Shown: in pieces, positions 17,719 through 26,181 of the stretch | How positions within the stretch are numbered: position 1 is the first letter of the stretch | How the letters are laid out: every line of letters begins with the position of its first letter | DNA from: Baffinella frigidus | Taxonomy: Eukaryota > Cryptophyceae > Cryptomonadales > Baffinellaceae | Direction of reading: 5' to 3' | DNA length: 39,714 bases | NCBI GenBank assembly: GCA_026770585.1 | Contig: MU646555.1 | Location: forward strand, 309,925-349,638 | The notes under the pieces: generated by a model | What the model was told of the DNA's origin: nothing | Databases searched by the model: none | What the model saw: the letters and a program-made list of their open reading frames with translations, nothing else | Program-made: the position numbers and the translations under genes

Positions 17719-18432
17719 ATGGACAACTTCCCGTATAACTACCCACGCCGTAGACAACTCTCGGCACCTCACAATAGTTCACAACCCCCGTTAACATGGC
17801 AACCCCTACAAGGACTGCATAGAACCCCTCCGACCCTATCAGAACAACGTGCGCGGTTTGCAATCGAACGTTACAACGCCCAAATGTTGGATGTCGAGCG
17901 CGCTGCACTCGAGTATGACTGGAACCCGGACACGGACCCCCCTCCCCATTTGCGAAGAGATGGGGTCGGTCGAATCGCTCGCAGTCAGGCGGCGGGTGCT
18001 ATGTGTGGCAAAAGAGCCCGAGATGTAGACACGGACGACCTCGAGTTCCTCACCAGGCACCGTGTTCTCGCAGACCATCCATCCCCAGACACGGACGACC
18101 TCGAGTTCCTCGTCGGGCGACTTGCTCTCGCAGACCATCCGCCCCCCGACAACGCGGCCGCCTACTGGGGAAACACCGCAACCGCCTGCCAAGTAGACAA
18201 CGCTACAAAGGAGGCCGTCGCTTACCTAGAAGCCACTGTCTACAGGGAGGCTGCATTGGGAAAGTTGCGGGTAGAACAAGCAGCCCTACATTTGCAACAT
18301 CAACAATTTGCCCATGACGAAATGAGAAGGCGCCATCAGAAATCGGTGTCCGACGAACTCTACCGTCGCAAATTATCTCATAACACGGGTATGGCCGCGG
18401 CTGCAAGACGGACGCATACGACCAAACCGTGA
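17719..18432 (+). CDS. Hypothetical protein with a duplicated DTDDLEFL motif
   Basis: 237 residues with an ATG start and a clean TATA box. Residues ~112-154 contain two tandem ~21-residue copies (DTDDLEFL...ALADHPPP type), also visible as a near-identical DNA duplication at 18031-18150. The N-terminus is Pro/Gln/Arg-rich. The C-terminal third is a probable helix (LEATVYREAALGKLRVEQAAL...QQFAHDEMRRRHQ), then basic. No family is recognised and no catalytic motif is seen. Acidic repeats between basic helical ends could suit a nucleic-acid-associated or tegument-like protein. Confidence 0.65.
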   Translation: MDNFPYNYPRRRQLSAPHNSSQPPLTWQPLQGLHRTPPTLSEQRARFAIERYNAQMLDVERAALEYDWNPDTDPPPHLRRDGVGRIARSQAAGAMCGKRARDVDTDDLEFLTRHRVLADHPSPDTDDLEFLVGRLALADHPPPDNAAAYWGNTATACQVDNATKEAVAYLEATVYREAALGKLRVEQAALHLQHQQFAHDEMRRRHQKSVSDELYRRKLSHNTGMAAAARRTHTTKP

Positions 18433-18481
18433 AGCATGGCTGCGTTTCCCGTACGAGTGTGTAACAATGTAAAAATGTAAA

Positions 18482-18510
18482 AAACCGCCCGCCGCCCGAA
18501 GGCGGGGTTT
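18482..18510. terminator. GC-rich hairpin downstream of the 17719 gene
   Basis: CCGCC-CGAA-GGCGG stem-loop flanked by AAACC/GGTTT, 50 bases after the TGA stop. It looks like a transcription-ending or 3'-processing hairpin. In a eukaryotic virus it could instead be a 3' mRNA structure. The following 18511-18625 holds no gene. Confidence 0.45.
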
Positions 18511-18634
18511 GAGCGCTGGCTCGAACTGGTAACCTTATCGGTCCCATTCTGTGACCTTGACCGTTAAGCCAAACGATCACCAGCTTTATAATATTTGGTG
18601 CAGCTTCAGGCGATGTAAGTAGAGCCCAAGGTTT

Positions 18635-18646
18635 GTATATATAATA
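18635..18646 (+). promoter_or_regulatory. TATA box (TATATATAATAA) for the zinc-finger gene
   Basis: It lies about 100 bases before the ATG at 18746, with no intervening ATG in that frame. Confidence 0.5.
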
Positions 18647-18745
18647 ATTGGTCTACCTGGGTCTAAACAATCGACACGAAATTAAAAAAACCCTGTATTC
18701 GTACACGGGAAACGACGGGTCCGCGTGGAAGTGGACACATATACC

Positions 18746-19216
18746 ATGGACTCAAACACCCCAACCGCAAACGCCCCCACCGCAAACATCCCAAACGCGA
18801 ACATGTTCGCGGTTCATGGTCTACCGCTTCTGTCAACAACGTTCCCCTGGGACATCACGCCACCACCTGCCATACATATCGGACGCCGGCGGCTTCAACG
18901 TTTATCCGATATGGCACCCTACGACACCCCACCACCACCGATCCCACACGAACACCAATGTGATGTTTACTGGTGCCCGTGGTCTTTCAATACAGATACG
19001 CTCTTCGTGCATCACAGAGAGTCTGCCCACAAAGAGTACCGCACGTTCATATGCGAGATATGTGGGACCGGGTTTTCTACGCCCAGCGCTCTCAAGACAC
19101 ACGCACGTGAAGGTTGTAGCGAGCGCGGGTGCAAGGCAATCCCTGTAAAGGAGGTTGGTGGGGGGGTACTCGTTGTGTCGGATAGTATGCTTCCCCCTAA
19201 GAGATACCGCCGATAG
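18746..19216 (+). CDS. C2H2 zinc-finger protein
   Basis: 156 residues from the first ATG (18746; a longer frame begins at GTG). The N-terminal 70 residues are Asn/Thr/Pro-rich and disordered. After that come two zinc fingers: CDVYWCPWSFNTDTLFVHH (C-x4-C with His near position 18) and CEICGTGFSTPSALKTH with a following Cys (C-x2-C-x12-H-x4-C type). The C-terminus has additional Cys and a basic KRYRR end. A sequence-specific DNA-binding or RNA-binding role is likely for tandem fingers; the target is unknown. It stands alone between two TATA-driven genes. Confidence 0.8.
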   Translation: MDSNTPTANAPTANIPNANMFAVHGLPLLSTTFPWDITPPPAIHIGRRRLQRLSDMAPYDTPPPPIPHEHQCDVYWCPWSFNTDTLFVHHRESAHKEYRTFICEICGTGFSTPSALKTHAREGCSERGCKAIPVKEVGGGVLVVSDSMLPPKRYRR

Positions 19217-19243
19217 ACGGAGTCTCGGCGACGAGGTCTATAC

Positions 19244-20488
19244 TTAACAATCGGTTACGTTCGACATGATTGTACACCACGTATTATGTTTAACTTGATT
19301 ATGAGCAACCGTATGCTTGTGCAATCCTGCAACCGTCAGTGCATGTAGTACAGACTGGCTGCGGTTTTTATAGCGATTCTGGTGCATCCTCTCTTTGACG
19401 CGATTGAGTATGATCGAATTGGCTTGGTGTTGAGTACGACGTCTCACGTCGGGGTCTGGAAAATAATTCTCAAATTCAGTCTCGCAAGCCTTTATCGTTT
19501 GCTTAAGTTCTTCCACCACCATTGCAGTATCATGAGCTTGCTGTGCATTGCATTCCGTTATAATCAGACTCAAAAAGGCAATGGTCGGGGTGTTCTTTAA
19601 TTCTGGTGGCATCATTTTTGCAGTGTGTCGTCGATGTACCACGTCATGCTGAACCTGTATGGCAATCCCTAAAAGTTGACGTGTACCCCCCTCTACACCG
19701 GGTATGCTGTACGTCGCTGCAATGTCTTCACCATATTCGATGAGCAGTTCTAGTATTTTTACAACATCTTGGGGAGGGGTGCTGTCGTTTTCACCGGTCA
19801 CTGCGAGATACGACAATGACATTCCGTGGGGATCCGGATACTTCGGATAAGCACCATCCAGCAATAGAATCTGCACACATTCCAATTTTCCATAGAAACA
19901 GGCCTCGGCGATTGCTGTGGTGCGATATGTCTCCTCATTGGGTGTTACTTTGATTATGCTAGCACCATTTTGTATCAAACACCTCATGACGCTGGCGTTA
20001 CCAGCCCTCGCCGCGTCCATTACATAATCGTGTTCACGATGAAACAGAGGTACGTGGTGAGCTTGGGCATATGCAACAAACGCAGAGACACACTCAAATT
20101 TATGTCGGTAAATCAAGTACGTCAAGGCCGAAGTGCCAGAATGGTCGACGTCTTCCAACTCCCCCACGAACTTCTCAAACTCGGGATGTAATAGCACCTT
20201 CATCATACCTATATCGCATGCTTTTGCAGCTAGGAGTAGTAGTGTATCCCCTCTGAATTCCCCCTCTATAGCCCGTTGATTGAATGAACCTTCCGGTATG
20301 TTTTCATGTAGATAACAGAGCCAGTTATGCACCGCCTCGTGATCATTTTGAGAGATCAAACGCAATCCACGATAAATTGGGTCGTGTTCGACCGACATCC
20401 TTTCCCAAAAATTGGCAACTGCCCTCTTGGGTCGTCGCCAAAAGTCAAAGTCAGTTTCTGAATTGTTATCCACGTGACGCTTGGACAT
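19244..20488 (-). CDS. Ankyrin-repeat protein
   Basis: 414 residues if started at the ATG at 20488, which has TATTTAAA 44 bases upstream. ATGs at 20620/20617 would add 43-44 residues upstream of that TATA box. At least five ankyrin-like repeats are seen between residues ~85 and 290: TLLLLAAKACDIGMMKVLL, SALTYLIYRHKFECVSAFV, YVMDAARAGNASVMRCLI, TAIAEACFYGKLECVQILL and SLSYLAVTGE. The C-terminal 110 residues are helical and basic with no F-box visible. Ankyrin proteins of large viruses bind host proteins, often to redirect ubiquitin ligases; without a visible partner domain the target is unknown. Confidence 0.85.
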   Translation of the reverse strand: MSKRHVDNNSETDFDFWRRPKRAVANFWERMSVEHDPIYRGLRLISQNDHEAVHNWLCYLHENIPEGSFNQRAIEGEFRGDTLLLLAAKACDIGMMKVLLHPEFEKFVGELEDVDHSGTSALTYLIYRHKFECVSAFVAYAQAHHVPLFHREHDYVMDAARAGNASVMRCLIQNGASIIKVTPNEETYRTTAIAEACFYGKLECVQILLLDGAYPKYPDPHGMSLSYLAVTGENDSTPPQDVVKILELLIEYGEDIAATYSIPGVEGGTRQLLGIAIQVQHDVVHRRHTAKMMPPELKNTPTIAFLSLIITECNAQQAHDTAMVVEELKQTIKACETEFENYFPDPDVRRRTQHQANSIILNRVKERMHQNRYKNRSQSVLHALTVAGLHKHTVAHNQVKHNTWCTIMSNVTDC

Positions 20489-20531
20489 AGATATTGAGCG
20501 GTCTATCGTTGAACAATCGGTCAACGGTATG

Positions 20532-20539
20532 TTTAAATA
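20532..20539 (-). promoter_or_regulatory. TATA box (TATTTAAA) of the ankyrin gene
   Basis: Reverse complement of TTTAAATA, 44 bases before the ATG at 20488. It helps decide the start. Confidence 0.6.
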
Positions 20540-20721
20540 TGACCAATTGATGGACTGGTTAGGATATATATCACGGGTAAATTTCCCCGGTACATCGTAG
20601 GTACTGACAGATAACATCATCACAGAGTGTCCTTATAGAATGCGATGGTGGTGGATGTGTTTGTGTTTTTAATAAAAACAGTTTACGGTTTACATGTGTC
20701 ATACCCCCTCCACCGATCCCG

Positions 20722-21750
20722 TTATGACAATATCTGGCTAGCCAGCAAGAAGTCTGTATGATCTACATACGTTCTTACGTGTTTGAAGTTGCAGCTATGT
20801 TTCTGACCGTTTCCGATACAGTCACAGTCGAAGAACAGTTTGACAAACTTGAGCCCAGCAGCAGGCTCTTCTACCGCGCTTTGAACTGCTCTGAGAACTG
20901 CATCGTGTCTCTGAGAAACCCCCATGCTCGCGTAGTTCGCCTTGGCCGATTTGGTACCGGTCTTGAACGGATCTGGATTCGAGCGGATAAAAATGACCGC
21001 CAGACCTTGGGCTGCGTTATACAGTTCCAGTTCTCGGCGTCTGTCACACGAACTGTATGCTTGAGACTTATGTTGATGCTCGTCCAGTTCCAATATCACC
21101 CATTTGTCGTCGAATTTCCACACCCAGTCCGGTCGCCCATTACCGTATAAGCTCGGGTCCAATCCCAGTGTGACGCGTCGGTCATGGGAATTGTATGCTG
21201 GGATATCTCCCCGTTCGACGGCGGCATCCAGGAATTGTTTTAGAGCATATTCGTGTTTTTTAACGGGTCCTTGCCCGTTTCTGAAGCGACGGCAAGCAGA
21301 ACATTCACTGTGTTTCGTACGGGTGATGGTCGTCCGACACGATACACAAACATGAGACCCACCACCGTGCTGGACGCAGTGTTTTTTCGGCAACAGGCAA
21401 TGGCAGATCTCACTTGACGAGGTCAAGAACGCGTTCTCCTCGCCGTTCGCCTTGCTTTCCCGTAAGCAGTCCATGCAGTTGTTGGTTCTCTTCTTATGTT
21501 TACACAGCTTAGCACCCGTCCCACACGCAGTACAGCGTGAGCGATGCTGGGGTGACCCACATGGACAGAGCAGCCAACCCCCGTGGACAGTACAGACACC
21601 CCGTTGTTTACCACAAAGACACCGCCCCTTGTGTTTGACGCATTGCTTGCACTTGGCAATCAACCGACCGTGGTTGCAGAAGTTTATCGGTGAGTGCTTC
21701 TTGCATGTCTTCTTCAAAACCCCACACGCGCAGAGTTTGAATTTAGCCAT
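20722..21750 (-). CDS. Cys/His-repeat protein with a PD-(D/E)XK-like nuclease domain
   Basis: 342 residues from ATG 21750 (TATTTAAA 30 bases upstream; the longer frame starts at TTG). Residues 1-~160 hold many short Cys/His units (CACGVLKKTCKKH, CNHGRLIAKCKQC, CLCGKQRGVCTVH, CKHKKRTNNCMDC). These resemble EsV-1-7-type repeats of brown-algal viruses and algae. Residues ~185-270 carry RPDWVWKF...WVILELDEHQHK followed by CDRRRELELYNAAQ and IFIRSNPD. This fits the D...E-x-D core of a restriction-like nuclease found in many giant-virus proteins. Predicted role: DNA-binding endonuclease, possibly in genome processing or attack on competing DNA. Specificity is unknown. Confidence 0.8.
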   Translation of the reverse strand: MAKFKLCACGVLKKTCKKHSPINFCNHGRLIAKCKQCVKHKGRCLCGKQRGVCTVHGGWLLCPCGSPQHRSRCTACGTGAKLCKHKKRTNNCMDCLRESKANGEENAFLTSSSEICHCLLPKKHCVQHGGGSHVCVSCRTTITRTKHSECSACRRFRNGQGPVKKHEYALKQFLDAAVERGDIPAYNSHDRRVTLGLDPSLYGNGRPDWVWKFDDKWVILELDEHQHKSQAYSSCDRRRELELYNAAQGLAVIFIRSNPDPFKTGTKSAKANYASMGVSQRHDAVLRAVQSAVEEPAAGLKFVKLFFDCDCIGNGQKHSCNFKHVRTYVDHTDFLLASQILS

Positions 21751-21837
21751 AGCGTGCCACTGGTTGTGCAACGAACGCGTTTAAATAACAATCGCGGTCG
21801 AGTCTGTGATACAACCTAATCACCGCTATGATCACAG

Positions 21838-21844
21838 TATAAAA
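21838..21844 (+). promoter_or_regulatory. TATA box (TATAAAA) for the 21882 gene
   Basis: It lies 37 bases before the ATG. The divergent box for the nuclease gene is TTTAAATA at 21780-21787. Confidence 0.6.
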
Positions 21845-21881
21845 GATATCAGACCAAGACCATACGCAAAGACGTCCCGAA

Positions 21882-24800
21882 ATGTATGGTTACACGAACA
21901 GACCCTCGTTACATGACACGAGATTTATCGCAACTGTATTGGTGCTCGTAACAATGTGTGTTGGACACAGCAACGCCGTTCCAACACTGGCGATGGTTGG
22001 TATGAGATCGGAGGGCGCGTACCCAAGTGATTTGATCATGGAGATGGATCTGACAGCAGACGCTGGCGTAGTTCCGATGTTCTACATAGGGAAGTCTATG
22101 TGGGCAGACATTCGTCCAACTTCAGACGACGTGGCTTCCAACACATGTGCCGAGTCGGTCGCCGCGTCGACAACTGACTTCTGTTGTATGACAGATCCAC
22201 CGATGGATTACAAGGTTTTGATGGAGAGTTCGATGTCGTCGATACTCTATCCATCGGATTTCTGCCAGGACCCAGGTGACTACATGGTAGACACAGGGAT
22301 CTTCTCCGCATCGAGAAGCATGTTTGACTATGTTACGCTAGGGACTGATGTTTTTTCGAACTCATTGGACGTGTCCAGTATAACCATATCGGCAAGTGCC
22401 CCGGTTGGTAATACCTACCGCGTAGAGATTCGGATAACACCGACGTTTGATATGTACTACCTACGCACTGTGGTAGACCCCGTCTACACCGAAAAAACAA
22501 CATATACGATGCCCGTCGGAGTCATGTTCCTAGAACTGTCCGACTTAACTCCCAACATCGCGTTGTACAATTCCCTATTGGTGTACTCGTACATACAAGA
22601 CACTACGTTAATGTCATATGACTTGTCGGCAAACGTACCCAGTTCACCCGCGCCACCGGTCGCGTTGACGTTGGTTGGCATGCGCGCTGAAGGAGCTTAT
22701 CCAAGCGACCTGGTCATGGAGCTGGAGTTGACGGCATCCACCGGTATAGTCCCGATGTTCTACATAGGGAAGTCGATGTGGGCAGACACGCGTCCAACTT
22801 CAGACGACGTGGCTTCCAATACATGTACCGAGTCGGTCGCCGCGTCGACAACTGACTTCTGTTGTATGACAGATCTGCCGATGGATTACAAGGTTTTGAT
22901 GGGGAATTCGATGTCGTCGATACTCGCCCCAACAGACTTTTGTCAGTACCCCGATGACTACATGGTAGACACAGGGATCTTCTCCGCATCGATAACTATG
23001 TTTGATTCCTTTAAGCTGGGGGCTGGTGTTTTTTCGAACACAGTGGATGTGATGGGTTTGACCATATCGGCAAGTGCTCCAGTGGGTGAAACGTACAGCA
23101 TCGAGGTCCGAATGACGTCGGCGTTCGATTCGTACTATATGCGCGCGGAGGTGGACCCCGTCTACACCGAAAAAACGACATACACTATGCTACTTGGGGT
23201 TATGTTCCTGGAGTTGTCAACTACCGCCCCTGATATCGCATTGTACAATTCCCTGTTGGTGTATGAGTACACAGAAGACACTACGGCCATGACATACGAT
23301 TTCTCCAACTCCGGTGGTTCACAGACCACCGCGCCACCGGGTTCACAGACCACCACCACGCCACCATCTTCAGACTCGCCTACGTTGACCAAAGTTGGAT
23401 GGTCTGAAGAGTTTGGTGATCTGACCATAAATATGGACATGTACGCTCCGCCTAACACGGTACCGATGATGTATTCATCGAAGCAGAATTGGTGGACGGT
23501 TGAACCAGACTCGTGGAACGTGGCTGCTAGTAGCTGCCCGGTGACAACCGACGACTTTTGCTGTATTGATGGCATGTGGTCTGAATATGATATGGACGCT
23601 GCGCCTGATATTAGTTCAATATACAACAATCCGACATATTGCACTGCAGGGGTGGGCACAGGGGCAGCCACTTCACCAAGTGCGTCCATGTCTCTTTTTT
23701 CCACCGGGAAAACTCCAGGCGCTATGTCCCCGTACATGACGGAATTTTTTGGATACTTACCGGTTTCTGCTACAGTTGACGGTCAAGACAGCTCTCTGTA
23801 CCATCTCCAGGTGATGTTTAACCCGTCGGGTAAAAGTAGTTTCATACCGGAAACGCTTGTCGGGGGGTCTGTCTACCGATATAAGTTTTTCTTTGGGTCT
23901 GTGTTTCTACAGTTGTCGGAAACGACCAACGAAATCAACTTGTATAACTCATTACTGTTCTACCAGTATACATACGACGGTGTTACTTACGATTTATCTG
24001 AAGTCGTTGCGGTTACGGAATGCAGCGCTGGTTCTGAACCCGATATAGACGGCTTCGGGTGTCATTCTTGTGTTGCAGGAACATACAAACCGGGAATCAA
24101 TCTCGACGCGTGTTCAGCTTGTCCGGCCAACACGGTGTCTGGAACCGGTTCAGATGAACTGGTAGACTGCACGTGTCTAGCCGGGTACACTGGTACAGAT
24201 GGCACTGAATGCACTGCTTGTGCCACGGATACATACAAATCCATCACAGGATCATCGGCGTGTTCTAGTTGTCCTGCAAACACCCTATCGGCGTCGGGTA
24301 GTGACGAACTGGTCGATTGTACGTGTCTTGCTGGGTACACGGGAAACGACGGGAACGCTTGTACTGGTTGCGCTGCCGGAACGTACAAGGTCGCTACGGG
24401 TTCTGTGGCTTGCACTGCGTGTGGGGTTGACACGTACTCGACAGCGATCGCCGCGACGTCTGCTGGGACGTGCTCTAGTTGTCCTGTGAACACCCTATCG
24501 GCGTCGGGTAGCGACGAACTGGTCGATTGTACGTGTCTTGCTGGGTACACGGGAAACGACGGGANNNNNNNNNNNNNNNNNNNNNNNNNNNNNNNNNNNN
24601 NNNNNNNNNNNNNNNNNNNNNNNNNNNNNNNNNNNNNNNNNNNNNNNNNNNNNNNNNNNNNNNNNNNNNNNNNNNNNNNNNNNNNNNNNNNNNNNNNNNN
24701 NNNNNNNNNNNNNNNNNNNNNNNNNNNNNNNNNNNNNNNNNNNNNNNNNNNNNNNNNNNNNNNNNNNNNNNNNNNNNNNNNNNNNNNNNNNNNNNNNNNN

Positions 24801-26052
24801 NNNNNNNNNNNNNNNNNNNNNNNNNNNNNNNNNNNNNNNNNNNNNNNNNNNNNNNNNNNNNNNNNNNNNNNNNNNNNNNNNNNNNNNNNNNNNNNNNNNN
24901 NNNNNNNNNNNNNNNNNNNNNNNNNNNNNNNNNNNNNNNNNNNNNNNNNNNNNNNNNNNNNNNNNNNNNNNNNNNNNNNNNNNNNNNNNNNNNNNNNNNN
25001 NNNNNNNNNNNNNNNNNNNNNNNNNNNNNNNNNNNNNNNNNNNNNNNNNNNNNNNNNNNNNNNNNNNNNNNNNNNNNNNNNNNNNNNNNNNNNNNNNNNN
25101 NNNNNNNNNNNNNNNNNNNNNNNNNNNNNNNNNNNNNNNNNNNNNNNNNNNNNNNNNNNNNNNNNNNGGTTCTGCTACGTGCACTGCGTGTGGGGTTGAC
25201 ACGTACTCGACGGCGGTCGCCGCGACGTCTGCTGGGACGTGTTCTAGTTGTCCTGTAAACACCCTATCGGTGTCAGGAAGCGACGAGTTGGCTGATTGTA
25301 CGTGTATTGCGGGATACACAGGTAATGACGGGACCGTTTGTACAGAGTGCGTTGCTGGAACGTACAAAACCTCTACAGGTTCTGCTACGTGTACTGCGTG
25401 TGGGATTGACACGTACTCGACGGCGATCGCCGCGACTTCCGTTGGAACGTGTTCTACTTGTCCTGCGAACACCCTATCGGCGTCGGGGAGTGACGAATTG
25501 GTAGACTGCACTTGTATTGCTGGTTTTACTGGGGTGGATGGGGTTGAATGTGTCGGTTGCATCGCCGGGACGTACAAAGTCACTACGGGTTCTGTTACGT
25601 GCACGGCGTGTGGAGTTGATACGTACTCAACAGCGATCGCAGCAATTTCCATTGGAACTTGTTCATCTTGCCCAGCCAACACTTTGTCTGGAACCGGTTC
25701 AGATGAATTGACAGACTGCATGTGTATAGCCGGCTACACTGGTGCAAATGGCGCTGGGTGCACTGCTTGTGCCACGGATACCTACAAATCAACCACAGGA
25801 TCCTCAGCATGTTCTACGTGTCCCAGTAACACCCTGTCGGTGTCAGGAAGTGACGAGTTGGCGGACTGCATATGTGTTTTAGGGTACACAGCTGTCTCCG
25901 ATGGATTGCAGTGCAACGCGTGTGAAGAGGGCGAGTACAAAAATGTGACGGGGGCGTTTGCTTGTTCTGCGTGTCCGGTGTTCACAACATCTCCGACGGG
26001 TAGCGAGACTATTACAGACTGTGGTTGTATCGGTGGGTACACCCGCTTGTGA
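21882..26052 (+). CDS. Secreted protein: three novel domains plus cysteine-rich repeats (assembly gap inside)
   Basis: A signal peptide (FIATVLVLVTMCVGHSNA) is followed by three ~210-residue copies of a domain I do not recognise. Each begins LxxVGxxxEGxYPSDL or similar and contains MFYIGKSMWAD, DFCCMTD and ALYNSLLVYxY. Copies one and two are very close; copy three is diverged. Thr/Pro linkers (TTAPPGSQTTTTPP) separate them. After that come ~48-residue cysteine-rich units (CTACGVDTYST...CPANTLSxSGSDELVDCTCxAGYTG), the ephrin-receptor-like GCC2_GCC3 type. The 603 N at 24565-25167 interrupts these. The frame differs by one before and after, so the gap length is an estimate. It ends GGYTRL-TGA with no membrane anchor. 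Likely secreted or virion-surface. Confidence 0.85.
24565..25167. other. Assembly gap (603 N)
   Basis: Undetermined bases inside near-identical repeats. Sequence flanking the gap on both sides repeats units at 24277-24560 and 25168-25500, so collapse or expansion of copies is likely. Confidence 0.99.
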
Positions 26053-26069
26053 TATCATCGGTTGAATGA

Positions 26070-26088
26070 CCCGTTGCGTTGCAACGGG
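26070..26088. repeat. Dispersed hairpin CCCGTTGC-GTT-GCAACGGG
   Basis: Intergenic copy of the hairpin of the 1-580 region, just after the stop of the previous gene, followed by GCGGCGG. Confidence 0.85.
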
Positions 26089-26181
26089 CGGCGGTGGATC
26101 TACTAGACACAAATCGGATGAGTTGGTACGCGTGTCGTATATCAAGTCTAATGTAGGAACCTGTTTGAAATAACAACTTCT

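Noticed and set aside
18512-18592. tRNA-like stretch on the minus strand with A-box (TGGCTTAACGG) and B-box-like (AGTTCGAGCCA) words
   Set aside because: No placement gives a proper cloverleaf: acceptor and T-stems do not pair and the anticodon arm would need a 15-base loop. Possible decayed tRNA, not annotated as a gene.
24062-25721. Long minus-strand ORFs (24062-24550, 24495-25721) and similar ones at 27690-28040 and 31464-31889
   Set aside because: They are antisense mirrors of the cysteine-rich repeats, with no start context, signal or promoter.
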